NCBI RefSeq assembly: GCF_022919715.1
Contig: NZ_CP095042.1
Span: 1,798,001 to 1,862,000 of the forward strand
Direction: 5' to 3'
DNA: 64,000 nt
Source of the DNA: Agromyces sp. H17E-10
GTDB lineage: Bacteria; Actinomycetota; Actinomycetes; Actinomycetales; Microbacteriaceae
Shown here: piece after piece, positions 43,104-51,312 of the stretch
How the letters are laid out: every line of letters starts with the position of its first letter
How positions within the stretch are numbered: the first letter of the stretch is position 1
Notes under the pieces: generated by a model
What the model was told of the DNA's origin: nothing
Seen by the model: only the letters and a program-made list of their open reading frames with translations
Database searches by the model: none
Made by a program: the position numbers and the translations under genes

Positions 43104-43511
43104 ATGCCCCAGCTGCCCGACCTCCTCGTCTCGGCGATCGCGCTCGTGCGCGACCGCCGCGTGCTCATGGTCACGGCGCGCGGCCGCGAGGTCTACTACA
43201 TGCCCGGCGGCAAGATCGACGCGGGCGAGACCGCCGCCGAGGCAGCTGCCCGCGAGGCGTTCGAAGAGGTCGCCCTCGAGCTCGACCCCGCCTCGCTCGA
43301 CGAACTGTTCGAGGTCGTCACCCAGGCCCACGGCGAACCCGACGGCCGGCTCGTGCGCATGCGCGTCTTCAAGACCGAGACGGATGCCGCGCCGGCACCG
43401 TCCGCAGAGGTCGGGAGCCTGCACTGGGTGACCACGGCCGACCTCGACCGCTGCCCGCCCGCGGGCCGCGAGGTGCTCACCCGCCTCGCCGCGACCGGCC
43501 TCATCGACTGA
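43104..43511 (+). CDS. NUDIX hydrolase
   Basis: A 135-residue NUDIX-fold enzyme. The NUDIX box is GGKIDAGETAAEAAAREAFEEV, close to the consensus GX5EX7REUXEEXGU with Val in the last part, so it should hydrolyse a nucleoside diphosphate linked to another group with Mg. Short, single-domain proteins like this are often house-cleaning pyrophosphatases of MutT type; the substrate is unknown. The start chosen lies seven bases after TAGGCT; the earlier in-frame codon at 43062 falls in the glyS promoter. Confidence 0.9.
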   Translation: MPQLPDLLVSAIALVRDRRVLMVTARGREVYYMPGGKIDAGETAAEAAAREAFEEVALELDPASLDELFEVVTQAHGEPDGRLVRMRVFKTETDAAPAPSAEVGSLHWVTTADLDRCPPAGREVLTRLAATGLID

Positions 43512-43521
43512 CCGACCCCGT

Positions 43522-43560
43522 GGGTTGAGGAGCCCGACGGAGGAGGGCGTCTCGAAACCC
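43522..43560. repeat. Dispersed imperfect palindrome, family B copy
   Basis: It starts GGGTTGAGGAG and ends GTCTCGAAACCC, the same ends as the copy at 2354, but the middle (CCCGACGGAGGAGGG) differs. It lies between the NUDIX stop and the next promoter and may terminate transcription. Confidence 0.6.
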
Positions 43561-43580
43561 TGATGCGAGCAACTCGCCCC

Positions 43581-43592
43581 TAGACTTCGGGC
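43581..43592 (+). promoter_or_regulatory. -10 box for a leaderless hydrolase gene
   Basis: TAGACT at 43581-43586, six bases, then the ATG at 43593. Confidence 0.6.
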
Positions 43593-45131
43593 ATGGCGAC
43601 GACTCGCGACTTCCGCAGCGGTGGCCGCGTGACGCGCATCACCCGCAGCGGTCGCGACGACGGCCCCGGTTACGTGCTCGTGCACGGCATCGGCATGGCG
43701 CACGAGTACTGGTCCGGCGTCGCGACGGAGCTCGGGCGCAGCGGCACCGTCTACGCCCTCGACCTGCCGGGGTTCGGCGATGCGCCGCAACCCGACGAAC
43801 CGCTCACGATGCGCGGCGCGGGCGACCTGCTCGCCGACCTCGTGCGCGCGGAGGGCATCGCCGAACCGGTGCTCGTGGGCCATAGTGCCGGAGCCCAGGC
43901 CGTGGCGGAGGCGGCGGCGTGGCATCCCGAACTCTTCGACCGCATCGTGCTCATCGGGCCGACGGTGAACCCGCGCGAGCGCACCGCGCGCAAGCAGGCA
44001 CTGCGGCTGCTGCAGGACCTCTCGCTCACCCGGCCCAAGGTGCTCGGCCTCGGCATCGTCTCGTACGCGAAGGCCGGTATCGGCTGGTACCTCGAGAGCC
44101 TTCCGCCCGTCATGGAGCACCGGATGGAGCTGACGCTGCCGAGGGTGGCTGCGCGCACCCTCGTCATCCGCGGCCAGCACGACCGGCTCGTGCCCCGCGA
44201 CTGGGCCGAGCGCGTCGCGCGGCTCGTGCCCGACGGCCGCTACGCGGAGGTGCCGGGGCGCGGGCACGAGACGATGATCACCGCGGGAGCGCGCGTCGCC
44301 GACCTCATCGCGCGTCACGCGAGGGGCGAGGAGGCCGGGCGCGTCCTGCCCCCCGACGACGGTGCCGTGGTCGTCCCTGCGCGCCCCCTGCCCCCACTGC
44401 CCAAGATGCTCCGCTGGTGGGCGCTCGACTACGTCTACGCCGGCTGGCGCCAGCTCGCGGTGCTCGGCGCGTGGAAGGTTCCCGCGGCGTGGTCGCGCGG
44501 CGACGCCGCCCGGCCGACGATCGTGCTGCTGCCGGGCGTGTACGAGCACTGGTCCTTCCTGCGGCTGCTCGGCGACGAGCTCAACGCGCGCGGACACCGC
44601 ATCCGGGTCGTGCACGGCCTCGGCGCGAACCTGCTCGACATCCCAGAGACCGCCGCCCGCGTGGCGCGCGCACTCGCACGGGTGTCCGTTCCCGAAGCCG
44701 GCCAGGTGCTCGTCGCCCACTCGAAGGGCGGGCTCGTTGCGAAGCGCATGCTCCTCCGCGACGACGCCGACGAGCTCGGGCTGCTCGGCATGGTCGCGAT
44801 CGCCACGCCGTTCGGCGGGTCGATCTTCTCGCGCTTCATGCTCGACCGGGCACTGCGCGAGTTCGACCCCGACGGACCGATCATCGTCGAACTCGCCGAC
44901 GGGGTCTCGGTGAACTCGCACATCGTTTCGGTGTTCGGCCCGTTCGACCCGCACGTGCCCGAGGGCAGCGCGCTCGACGGCGCGACGAACGTGCAGGTGC
45001 CGGTCGCCGGCCACTTCCGCGTGCTCGGCGCACGCGAGACGGTCGACGCCGTGCTCACCGGCATCGGGCAGCTCGCCGACGGCGGGGCGACCGTCGACTC
45101 GGCTCAGAGCTCGTCGAACGGCGCCGCGTAG
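43593..45131 (+). CDS. Tandem two-domain alpha/beta hydrolase
   Basis: A 512-residue protein that appears to hold two alpha/beta-hydrolase domains. The first (about 25-255) has VLVHGIGMAHEYW (oxyanion region), nucleophile elbow VGHSAGAQ (Ser98), RGQHDRLVP with the acid, and GRGHE with the catalytic His. The second (about 300-500) has IVLLPGVYEHWSFL, VVHGLGANLLDIPE and the lipase-like elbow VAHSKGGLVAKRM, then PVAGHFRVLG with a possible His. Both triads look intact, so it could hydrolyse two bonds or be a lipase with a helper domain. No signal peptide. Its last 28 bases overlap the convergent acetyltransferase gene. Confidence 0.85.
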   Translation: MATTRDFRSGGRVTRITRSGRDDGPGYVLVHGIGMAHEYWSGVATELGRSGTVYALDLPGFGDAPQPDEPLTMRGAGDLLADLVRAEGIAEPVLVGHSAGAQAVAEAAAWHPELFDRIVLIGPTVNPRERTARKQALRLLQDLSLTRPKVLGLGIVSYAKAGIGWYLESLPPVMEHRMELTLPRVAARTLVIRGQHDRLVPRDWAERVARLVPDGRYAEVPGRGHETMITAGARVADLIARHARGEEAGRVLPPDDGAVVVPARPLPPLPKMLRWWALDYVYAGWRQLAVLGAWKVPAAWSRGDAARPTIVLLPGVYEHWSFLRLLGDELNARGHRIRVVHGLGANLLDIPETAARVARALARVSVPEAGQVLVAHSKGGLVAKRMLLRDDADELGLLGMVAIATPFGGSIFSRFMLDRALREFDPDGPIIVELADGVSVNSHIVSVFGPFDPHVPEGSALDGATNVQVPVAGHFRVLGARETVDAVLTGIGQLADGGATVDSAQSSSNGAA

Positions 45132-45640
45132 CGGAACGCGCCCGCCGGCCCGGCGCCGTCGCCCAAGCGGACCGCCTGGAAGTACGCACCCCAGGCCGGC
45201 TCGGGCGCATCGATGCCGAGGTCGGTGCCCGGCACGAAGCCGAACCGGCCGTAGTAGGCGGGGGCGCCGAGCAGCGCGACGACCCGCTCACCGTGCTCGG
45301 CGGCGAGGCGCAGCGTCTCGCGCACGAGCGCCGACCCGATGCCGCGGCCCTGCACCGCCGGGTCGACCCCGATCGGGCCGAGCCCCAGTGCCGGCTCGTC
45401 GCCGACCCACCCTCGTGTCGTGATGCAGTACCCGGCCACGGCGCCGTCGACCTCCGCGACGAGCGCGAGCTGCGGCAGGAACTCGACCGAGTCGAGCAGC
45501 GCCGTGTTGAGCACGACCTCGATCGGCGGCGACGCGGCGGGCGAGCCGTCGGGCTGCGGTCCCGAGAACGCCTCGGCGAGCAGCGCGTCGACCGCCGCGC
45601 GGTCGTCGACCGCGAACTCCCGGATCAGCACTGCGCCCAT
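45104..45640 (-). CDS. GNAT N-acetyltransferase
   Basis: A 178-residue GNAT protein: AVLIREFAVDDRAAVDALLAEAF at the start, GPIGVDPAVQGRGIGSALVRETL with the acetyl-CoA QxxGxG/A loop, and VVALLGAPAYYGRFGFVPG as the C-terminal motif, the form seen in YhbS-like acetyltransferases. The ATG overlaps the stop of the beta-lactamase-like gene as TGATG, so the two are coupled. The substrate is unknown. Confidence 0.88.
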   Translation of the reverse strand: MGAVLIREFAVDDRAAVDALLAEAFSGPQPDGSPAASPPIEVVLNTALLDSVEFLPQLALVAEVDGAVAGYCITTRGWVGDEPALGLGPIGVDPAVQGRGIGSALVRETLRLAAEHGERVVALLGAPAYYGRFGFVPGTDLGIDAPEPAWGAYFQAVRLGDGAGPAGAFRYAAPFDEL

Positions 45641-46548
45641 CAGTGCACGAACTCGAGCAGGTCCATGCCGACCTGGCGCATGCCGTCGAGCACCGCGAGG
45701 CGCGACGAGAGCATGGTGTCGGCGTAGTACATCGAGACCGCGTAGGCGACGCTCGCGCGCGGGCCGCGCAGCACGCCGACCTCGCTGCGCACGCCGCCGT
45801 CGGTGCCGGTCTTGTTCATGAGCAGGATGCCGTGGTCGGGCGTGCGGTGCGAGAGCGGGTCGAGCCCGAACGCGGAGGCGACCATCGACAGGTCGGCGTT
45901 GAGCGACAGCCAGCCGACGACCCGCTGCGACACCTCGGGCGACACGATCTCGCCGCGGGCGAGCGACGCGAAGAGCCACGTGAGCTCCTTCGCCGAGCCG
46001 ATCGAGAGCTGGGGCGCGTCATCGGGTCCACGATGGTCGCGCACGAGGTCGAGCAGCGCGGTGCGCGTGAGGCCGAGCGTCTCGGTGCGCGAGCGCACGG
46101 CCTCGAGCCCGATGTGGCGGATGAGCACGTTGGTGGCGAGGTTGTCGCTCGTCGCGCCGACGAGTGCGGCGAGGTCGGCGATGGGCAGCGACGGCGACTG
46201 CAGGTGCTGCCAGATGCCCGAGTCGCCGGCGGCGTCGCGCGGCGCGCGGTCGAGCACCGTGAACGTCTCGGCGCTCGCCCCGACGAGCCGCGAGGCGACC
46301 TCGACGAGCAGCAGCACCTTGCCGATCGAGGCCGTCGGCATCACGACGTGGTCGTCGACGGAGAACAGCACCTTGCCGGTCGCGAGGTCGGTCGCACGCG
46401 CCGACACCTGCACCCCGGCGAGCGCGAGCTCGCCGAGCGCGGCGAACCCGCGGGCGAAGTTCTCGTTCGGCTCCTCGGTGCGGTGCTTGCCCTTGCGCAG
46501 GTCGGCATGACGCGCACGTCGCTCGGATCCCTGCGACGACGTCACCAC
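45640..46548 (-). CDS. Class A beta-lactamase-like serine hydrolase without signal peptide
   Basis: A protein of about 302 residues with all three class A motifs: SxxK in MPTASIGKVLLLVEV, SDN in GATSDNLATNVLIRHIG, and KTG in LMNKTGTDGGVRSEVG. The usual omega-loop Glu166 context is not evident. No export signal precedes the domain, only a charged, Arg/Lys-rich N-terminus, so a periplasm-type resistance role is doubtful. It may act on cytoplasmic muropeptides or be an unrelated amidase. The start is uncertain: GTG 46548, 46545 or 46590. Confidence 0.82.
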   Translation of the reverse strand: MVTSSQGSERRARHADLRKGKHRTEEPNENFARGFAALGELALAGVQVSARATDLATGKVLFSVDDHVVMPTASIGKVLLLVEVASRLVGASAETFTVLDRAPRDAAGDSGIWQHLQSPSLPIADLAALVGATSDNLATNVLIRHIGLEAVRSRTETLGLTRTALLDLVRDHRGPDDAPQLSIGSAKELTWLFASLARGEIVSPEVSQRVVGWLSLNADLSMVASAFGLDPLSHRTPDHGILLMNKTGTDGGVRSEVGVLRGPRASVAYAVSMYYADTMLSSRLAVLDGMRQVGMDLLEFVH

Positions 46549-46643
46549 GGTGCTTGCACGCTCTTTCTCTGGCGCTCGGCGTTCCCCCACCGCAGGCCGC
46601 GGCGCGCTCGAGGTGTTCGGATGTTCGGGTCTCGGATCGGCGA

Positions 46644-48710
46644 CTACCAGATGGTCACCCGCTCGGCAGGGTCGAGCCAGAGGGTGTCGTCTTCAGTCAC
46701 TCCGAAGCCAGTGTAGAACTCATCGATGTTGCGGACGATCTGGTTGCACCGGAACTCGTTCGGCGAGTGCGGGTCGATCGCGAGCAGGCGCGTGACCTCC
46801 TCGTCGCGGGCCTTCTGCTGCCAGGCCTGCGCCCACGAGAGGAAGAAGCGCTGCACCGCCGTGTAGCCGTCGATCTCGGGGGCGCCGTCGACGTCGCCGC
46901 CCTGCGAGAGCACGTACGCCTTCCACGCGATCGAGAGTCCGCCGAGGTCGCCGATGTTCTCGCCGATCGTGAGCGCCCCGTTCACGTGCGGCGCGCCGGT
47001 CGCTGCGGCTTCGCCCTCCCCCTCGCCTTCGGCTTCGCCCGCTGCGGATGCCTCGGCCGAGGCATCCCCGTCGGCCAGCTGCGCCGGCACGAGCGCGTCG
47101 TACTGCTCGATGAGCGCCTTGGTGCGCTCCTCGAAGCCGGCGCGGTCGTCGGCCGTCCACCAGTCGGTGAGGCGGCCGTCGCCATCGAACTTCGAGCCCT
47201 GGTCGTCGAAGCCGTGCCCGATCTCGTGCCCGATGACGGCGCCGATCGCGCCGTAGTTCGCGGCCGCGTCGCGCCCCGCGTCGAAGAAGGGGAACTGCAG
47301 GATCGCCGCCGGGAACACGATCTCGTTGAACCCCGGGTTGTAGTACGCGTTGATCGTCTGCGGCGTCATGAACCACTCGTCGCGGTCGATCGGCTTGCCG
47401 ATCTTGCCGAGCTCGCGGTTGAACTCGAACTCGGCCGTCGCCCGCACGTTGCCGACGAGGTCGGCGGCGTCGATCTCGAGCGACGAGTAGTCGCGCCACT
47501 TGACCGGGTACCCGATCTTCGGGGTGAACTTCGAGAGCTTGTCGAGCGCCTTCTGCTTGGTCGCCTCGCCCATCCAGTCGAGCCCCTCGATCGACTCGCG
47601 ATACGCGAGCACGAGGTTCGCGACGAGCTCGTCCATCGCCTCCTTCGCCGCGGGCGGGAAGTGCCGCTCGACGTAGATGCGGCCGACGGCCTCGCCCATG
47701 GCGCCCTCGACGAGCGAGACGCCCCGCTTCCACCGCTCGCGCATCTGCGGGGTGCCCGTGAGGGTGCGGCCGTAGAAGTCGAAGTTCGCCTCGACGAGGT
47801 CGCTCGACAGGTAGGCCGCCGACGAACGCACGACCTGCCACGCGAGCCAGTCGCGCCACGCCGGCAGGCGGTCGTCGGTGAGCAGCGCGCCGAGCCCCTG
47901 CACGAACGACGGCTGGCGAACGACGAGCTCGTCGAACGCGCCGGCCGGCACGCCCATCGCGTCGCGCCACACCGAGAGCCCCGATGAGGCCGGCTCGGCG
48001 CCCGGGAACGCCAGCGCCGAGGCATCCGCCCAGCTCTTCAGGTTGTAGGTCTTCTCGGTGTCGCGCGAGTCGACGTTGTTCCAGTGCGACTTCGCGATCT
48101 CGGTCTCGAGCTCGAAGACCCGCGCCGCGCGCTCGGCCGCGTCGTCGAGCTGCGCGAGCCGCAGCATGCGTTCGAGGTGCGCCCGGTACGCCTCGCGGAT
48201 GGGCTGGAACCGCTCCTCGCGGAAGTAGCTCTCGTCGGGCAGCCCGATGCCGCCCTGCTCGACGAACACGAGGTAGCGCTCGGGGTCGCCCGGATCGTTG
48301 TCGACGTAGAGCTGCGCGAAGCCCGAGACGCCCTGCCGTTCGAGCCGGCCGAGGGTCTCGACGAAGCTGCCGATCGAGTTCACGAGCGAGACCTCGAGCA
48401 GCTGGCCCGCGATCGGCGTGACGCCGAGCAGCTCGGCCCGCTCCTCGTTCAGGAAGCTCGCGTAGAGGTCGCCGACCTTGCGCGCCTCGGTGCCGGGCTC
48501 GGCCTGCTGCGACTCGACGATGATGTCGCGCACCGCCTCCTCGGCCGCTTCGTGCAGCACGTAGAACGAGCCGTAGCGGGCCTTGTCGGCGGGGATGTCG
48601 GTGCGTTCGATCCACTTGCCGTTGACGTGCCGGAACAGGTCGTCCTGCGGGCGCACGCCCTCGTCGAGTTCGTCAAGCGTGATTCCTGAGGGCAGCGCGA
48701 CGTCGGTCAT
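46644..48710 (-). CDS. M13-family (neprilysin-like) zinc metallopeptidase
   Basis: A 688-residue oligopeptidase. The zinc motif is AVIGHEIGHGFDDQGSKFD (HExxH), the third ligand Glu is in LTIGENIGDLGGLSIAWKAY, and the C-terminal end ERVTIW matches the CxxW-type ending of the family. No signal peptide, so it is probably intracellular, like other actinobacterial PepO-type enzymes. Just before the GENIGDLGG motif there is a repeat-like acidic insertion (SAEASAAGEAEGEGEGEAAA) not seen in most homologues. The ATG lies seven bases after TAGGCT, so the gene is probably leaderless. Confidence 0.94.
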   Translation of the reverse strand: MTDVALPSGITLDELDEGVRPQDDLFRHVNGKWIERTDIPADKARYGSFYVLHEAAEEAVRDIIVESQQAEPGTEARKVGDLYASFLNEERAELLGVTPIAGQLLEVSLVNSIGSFVETLGRLERQGVSGFAQLYVDNDPGDPERYLVFVEQGGIGLPDESYFREERFQPIREAYRAHLERMLRLAQLDDAAERAARVFELETEIAKSHWNNVDSRDTEKTYNLKSWADASALAFPGAEPASSGLSVWRDAMGVPAGAFDELVVRQPSFVQGLGALLTDDRLPAWRDWLAWQVVRSSAAYLSSDLVEANFDFYGRTLTGTPQMRERWKRGVSLVEGAMGEAVGRIYVERHFPPAAKEAMDELVANLVLAYRESIEGLDWMGEATKQKALDKLSKFTPKIGYPVKWRDYSSLEIDAADLVGNVRATAEFEFNRELGKIGKPIDRDEWFMTPQTINAYYNPGFNEIVFPAAILQFPFFDAGRDAAANYGAIGAVIGHEIGHGFDDQGSKFDGDGRLTDWWTADDRAGFEERTKALIEQYDALVPAQLADGDASAEASAAGEAEGEGEGEAAATGAPHVNGALTIGENIGDLGGLSIAWKAYVLSQGGDVDGAPEIDGYTAVQRFFLSWAQAWQQKARDEEVTRLLAIDPHSPNEFRCNQIVRNIDEFYTGFGVTEDDTLWLDPAERVTIW

Positions 48711-48723
48711 GCGCACCAGCCTA
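48711..48723 (-). promoter_or_regulatory. -10 box for the leaderless M13 peptidase gene
   Basis: Minus-strand TAGGCT at 48718-48723 is followed by seven bases and the ATG at 48710. Confidence 0.6.
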
Positions 48724-48787
48724 AGCGCGGGCACCGCCGCGGAGGCTGAACGTCGGCAGGAAGAACCGCGGATGGCACACTAGCCCC

Positions 48788-50518
48788 ATGGCCTCGGACT
48801 GGTCGGCGCCGCCGCTCGCACGATCGCTCGGTGCAGCGCTCACGCTCATGATGGTGCTCGGCGTGCTGTTCGCCGCCCTCGAGCTCGCACTGCTCCTGCC
48901 GATCCCGCCCGAGCTGTGGGTGATCGCCCTGTTCCCGGCGGTCGCGCTCGTGTGGTTCGTCGCCGGCACGATCGCCTGGCGGCGGCGGCCGAGCAGTCGC
49001 ACGGGTCTGCTCCTCCAGGTCGGCGGCATCGCGTTGCTCGCGAGCGGCCTGCTGAACACCGGCATCGAGTTCGGCATCGTCGTCGGCAGCGTCTTCGCCA
49101 CCGTCATCGTCGCGGTCATCATGCACCTGCTGCTCGCATTCCCCTCGGGCCGGCTGCCCGACGCGATCTCGCGCACGCTCGTGGTCGCCGGGTACGTCAT
49201 CGCGCTCGTGCTGCAGACCCCGATCTACGTGTGGGGCTTCGGCGTGTTCTCGCCCGCGATCCCGGCGAACGCCGAACTCGCGGCGATCGGCGGCGAGGTG
49301 CAGCGGTGGGCTGGGTTCGTGGTCGTCGTCGCGACGGCGATCGTGCTCGGCACGCGCCTGCGCGCCGCGTCGCCCGGGCGCCGGCGCGTGCTCGCCCCGC
49401 TCTACGGCTACGGCATGGCGTCGGTCGTGCTGATCCCCGCGAGCTCGGCCCTCGCCTTCGCCCTGCCCGGCACGGTCATCGCCGGGATCCAGCTCGCGCT
49501 CATCGCGGGCGTCGCGGTCGCCTTCACCGTCGGCGTCCTCGTCGGCGGGTTCGAACGCACCGCCGAGCTCGAGGAGCTCGCGGCGTGGCTCGGCACCGAG
49601 ACCGGACGCGAGCCGTTGCGGTCGGCGATCGCCCGGGCGCTCGGCGACCCGAGCGTCGAGCTCGTGTACTGGCTGCCCGTGCGCGAGGGGTTCGTCGACG
49701 AGCAGGGCGTCGGCGTCGACCCGCCCGACTCCCCCGACCGCGGCTTCGTCGTCATCGAGTCGGGCGACTCGCCCGCCGGTGCGATCGTCTACGACGCGAG
49801 GCTCGTCGGCGATGCCAAACGGGTGCAGGCCGTCGGCCGCGTCGCCGCGATCGCCATCGCCCGCGAACGGCTCACGACCGAGTTGCGGGCGAGCCAGACG
49901 GCGCTCCGGCACTCGCGCGTTCGACTCGTGGAGGCGGCCGACCGCGAACGGGCCCGCATCGCGAAAGACCTGCACGACGGCCTGCAGGTGCAGCTCGTGC
50001 TGTTGGCGCTCGAGGCCGGTCGCATCCACGACGAGGCGGTCCGCGACGCCGTCCGGGACCGGGCGCTGCATCTCCGGCAGGGCATCGAGGAGGCCGCCGA
50101 CGAACTGCGCAGGCTCGTGCACGAGGTCATGCCGTCGGCGCTCGTCGAACGCGGGCTGGTGCTCGCCGCCGAGGACCTGGTCGACCGCATGCCGATTCCC
50201 ACGACGCTCACGGCCGACGGGCTCGACGCGCCGTTGCCGCACACGGTCGTGAACGTCGCCTACTTCGTCGTCGCCGAGGGGCTCGCGAACACGGCCAAGC
50301 ATGCGCGCGCGGCATCCGCCTCGGTGCGCCTCGCCCGCGACGGCGACGTGCTGACGATCGAGATCGCCGACGACGGCGTCGGCGGCACCGGCATCCACCG
50401 GGGTCGCGGACTCGCGGGCCTCGCCGACCGCATCGACGCGATCGGGGGCCGGATGACGCTGCACAACGCCCCCGGCGACGGAACCAGGCTCACGGCGGAA
50501 CTGCCATGCGCGTCGTGA
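48788..50518 (+). CDS. Membrane sensor histidine kinase, NarL/LiaS-type
   Basis: A 576-residue sensor with about eight hydrophobic segments in the first 270 residues, no large outside domain, a GAF-like middle region, then a HisKA_3 domain with the phospho-His in RERARIAKDLHDGLQVQLVL (His396) and an ATPase domain (AEGLANTAKHARAAS, IEIADDGVGGTGIHRGRGLAGLADR). Such intramembrane sensors usually detect envelope stress or lipophilic compounds; the signal here is unknown. The last 13 bases overlap the response regulator gene. Confidence 0.93.
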   Translation: MASDWSAPPLARSLGAALTLMMVLGVLFAALELALLLPIPPELWVIALFPAVALVWFVAGTIAWRRRPSSRTGLLLQVGGIALLASGLLNTGIEFGIVVGSVFATVIVAVIMHLLLAFPSGRLPDAISRTLVVAGYVIALVLQTPIYVWGFGVFSPAIPANAELAAIGGEVQRWAGFVVVVATAIVLGTRLRAASPGRRRVLAPLYGYGMASVVLIPASSALAFALPGTVIAGIQLALIAGVAVAFTVGVLVGGFERTAELEELAAWLGTETGREPLRSAIARALGDPSVELVYWLPVREGFVDEQGVGVDPPDSPDRGFVVIESGDSPAGAIVYDARLVGDAKRVQAVGRVAAIAIARERLTTELRASQTALRHSRVRLVEAADRERARIAKDLHDGLQVQLVLLALEAGRIHDEAVRDAVRDRALHLRQGIEEAADELRRLVHEVMPSALVERGLVLAAEDLVDRMPIPTTLTADGLDAPLPHTVVNVAYFVVAEGLANTAKHARAASASVRLARDGDVLTIEIADDGVGGTGIHRGRGLAGLADRIDAIGGRMTLHNAPGDGTRLTAELPCAS

Positions 50519-51162
50519 TCGCCGAGGACGAGACCCTGCTGCGGCAGGGTCTCAGGCTGCTGCTCGAGGAGGGCGGGTTCGAGGTCGTCGCCGCAGCCGG
50601 CGACGCCGAGGAGTTGCTCGACGCGGTCGCCGCGCACCGTCCCGAGCTCGTGATCACCGACATCCGCATGCCGCCGACGCACACCGACGAGGGGCTGCGG
50701 GCGGCCCTCCGGATCCGCCACGAGCACCCCGAGGTCGCGATCGTCGTGCTCTCGCAGTACGTGCAGCGACGCTACGCCCTCGAGCTGCTCGGCGGTGAGG
50801 CATCCAAGGTCGGGTACCTGCTCAAGCAGCGCATCGCCGACGTCGGCGCGTTCCGCGACGACCTGCGCCGTGTCGCCGCGGGCGGCACGGCACTCGACCC
50901 CGAGGTGGTCGCCGTGCTCATCTCGCGGGCCGGGCGCGGCGACGGGGTCGTGCGCCGGCTGACCCGACGTCAGCGCGAGGTGCTCGCCTACATGGCCGAG
51001 GGCCGCAGCAACGCCTGGATCGGGCAGCGGCTCGTGCTCACCGAGAAGGCCATCGTGCAGCACACCTCGGGCATCTACGACGCGCTCGGCCTGCCGGTCA
51101 CGGCCGACGACCACCGGCGGGTGCTCGCCGTGATCCGCTACCTCGACGGCGCGGCCGACTGA
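50506..51162 (+). CDS. Response regulator, NarL/FixJ family
   Basis: A 218-residue regulator paired with the kinase above. The receiver domain has the acidic pair in VVIAEDETLLRQG, phospho-acceptor Asp52 in LVITDIRMPPTHTD, and the Lys in VGYLLKQRIADV. The output domain is a LuxR-type helix-turn-helix (LTRRQREVLAYMAEGRSNAW, LTEKAIVQHTSGIYDALGL). The ATG lies inside the end of the kinase gene. The palindrome 63 bases downstream of its stop may be one of its targets. Confidence 0.94.
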   Translation: MRVVIAEDETLLRQGLRLLLEEGGFEVVAAAGDAEELLDAVAAHRPELVITDIRMPPTHTDEGLRAALRIRHEHPEVAIVVLSQYVQRRYALELLGGEASKVGYLLKQRIADVGAFRDDLRRVAAGGTALDPEVVAVLISRAGRGDGVVRRLTRRQREVLAYMAEGRSNAWIGQRLVLTEKAIVQHTSGIYDALGLPVTADDHRRVLAVIRYLDGAAD

Positions 51163-51224
51163 CGCCCCCGCTCTCCGAGCGAACGAGACCCCCCCGTTCT
51201 GGGTGCCTCCGCGCGCCCGAATGA

Positions 51225-51242
51225 CGACATGGGTCCATGTCG
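51225..51242. promoter_or_regulatory. 18-bp palindrome ahead of the alpha/beta hydrolase gene
   Basis: CGACATGG-gt-CCATGTCG has perfect eight-base arms. It lies between the response-regulator stop and the ATG at 51313, 71 bases before that start, and looks like an operator for a dimeric regulator. The adjacent NarL-type regulator is the obvious candidate, though this is inference. Confidence 0.5.
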
Positions 51243-51312
51243 GCGACGAGCGCCCGCGGCCAGAGTGAACCCTGCGCCCCTACGCGAGCCGTCGCTTGGA
51301 AAGGAACACCCC

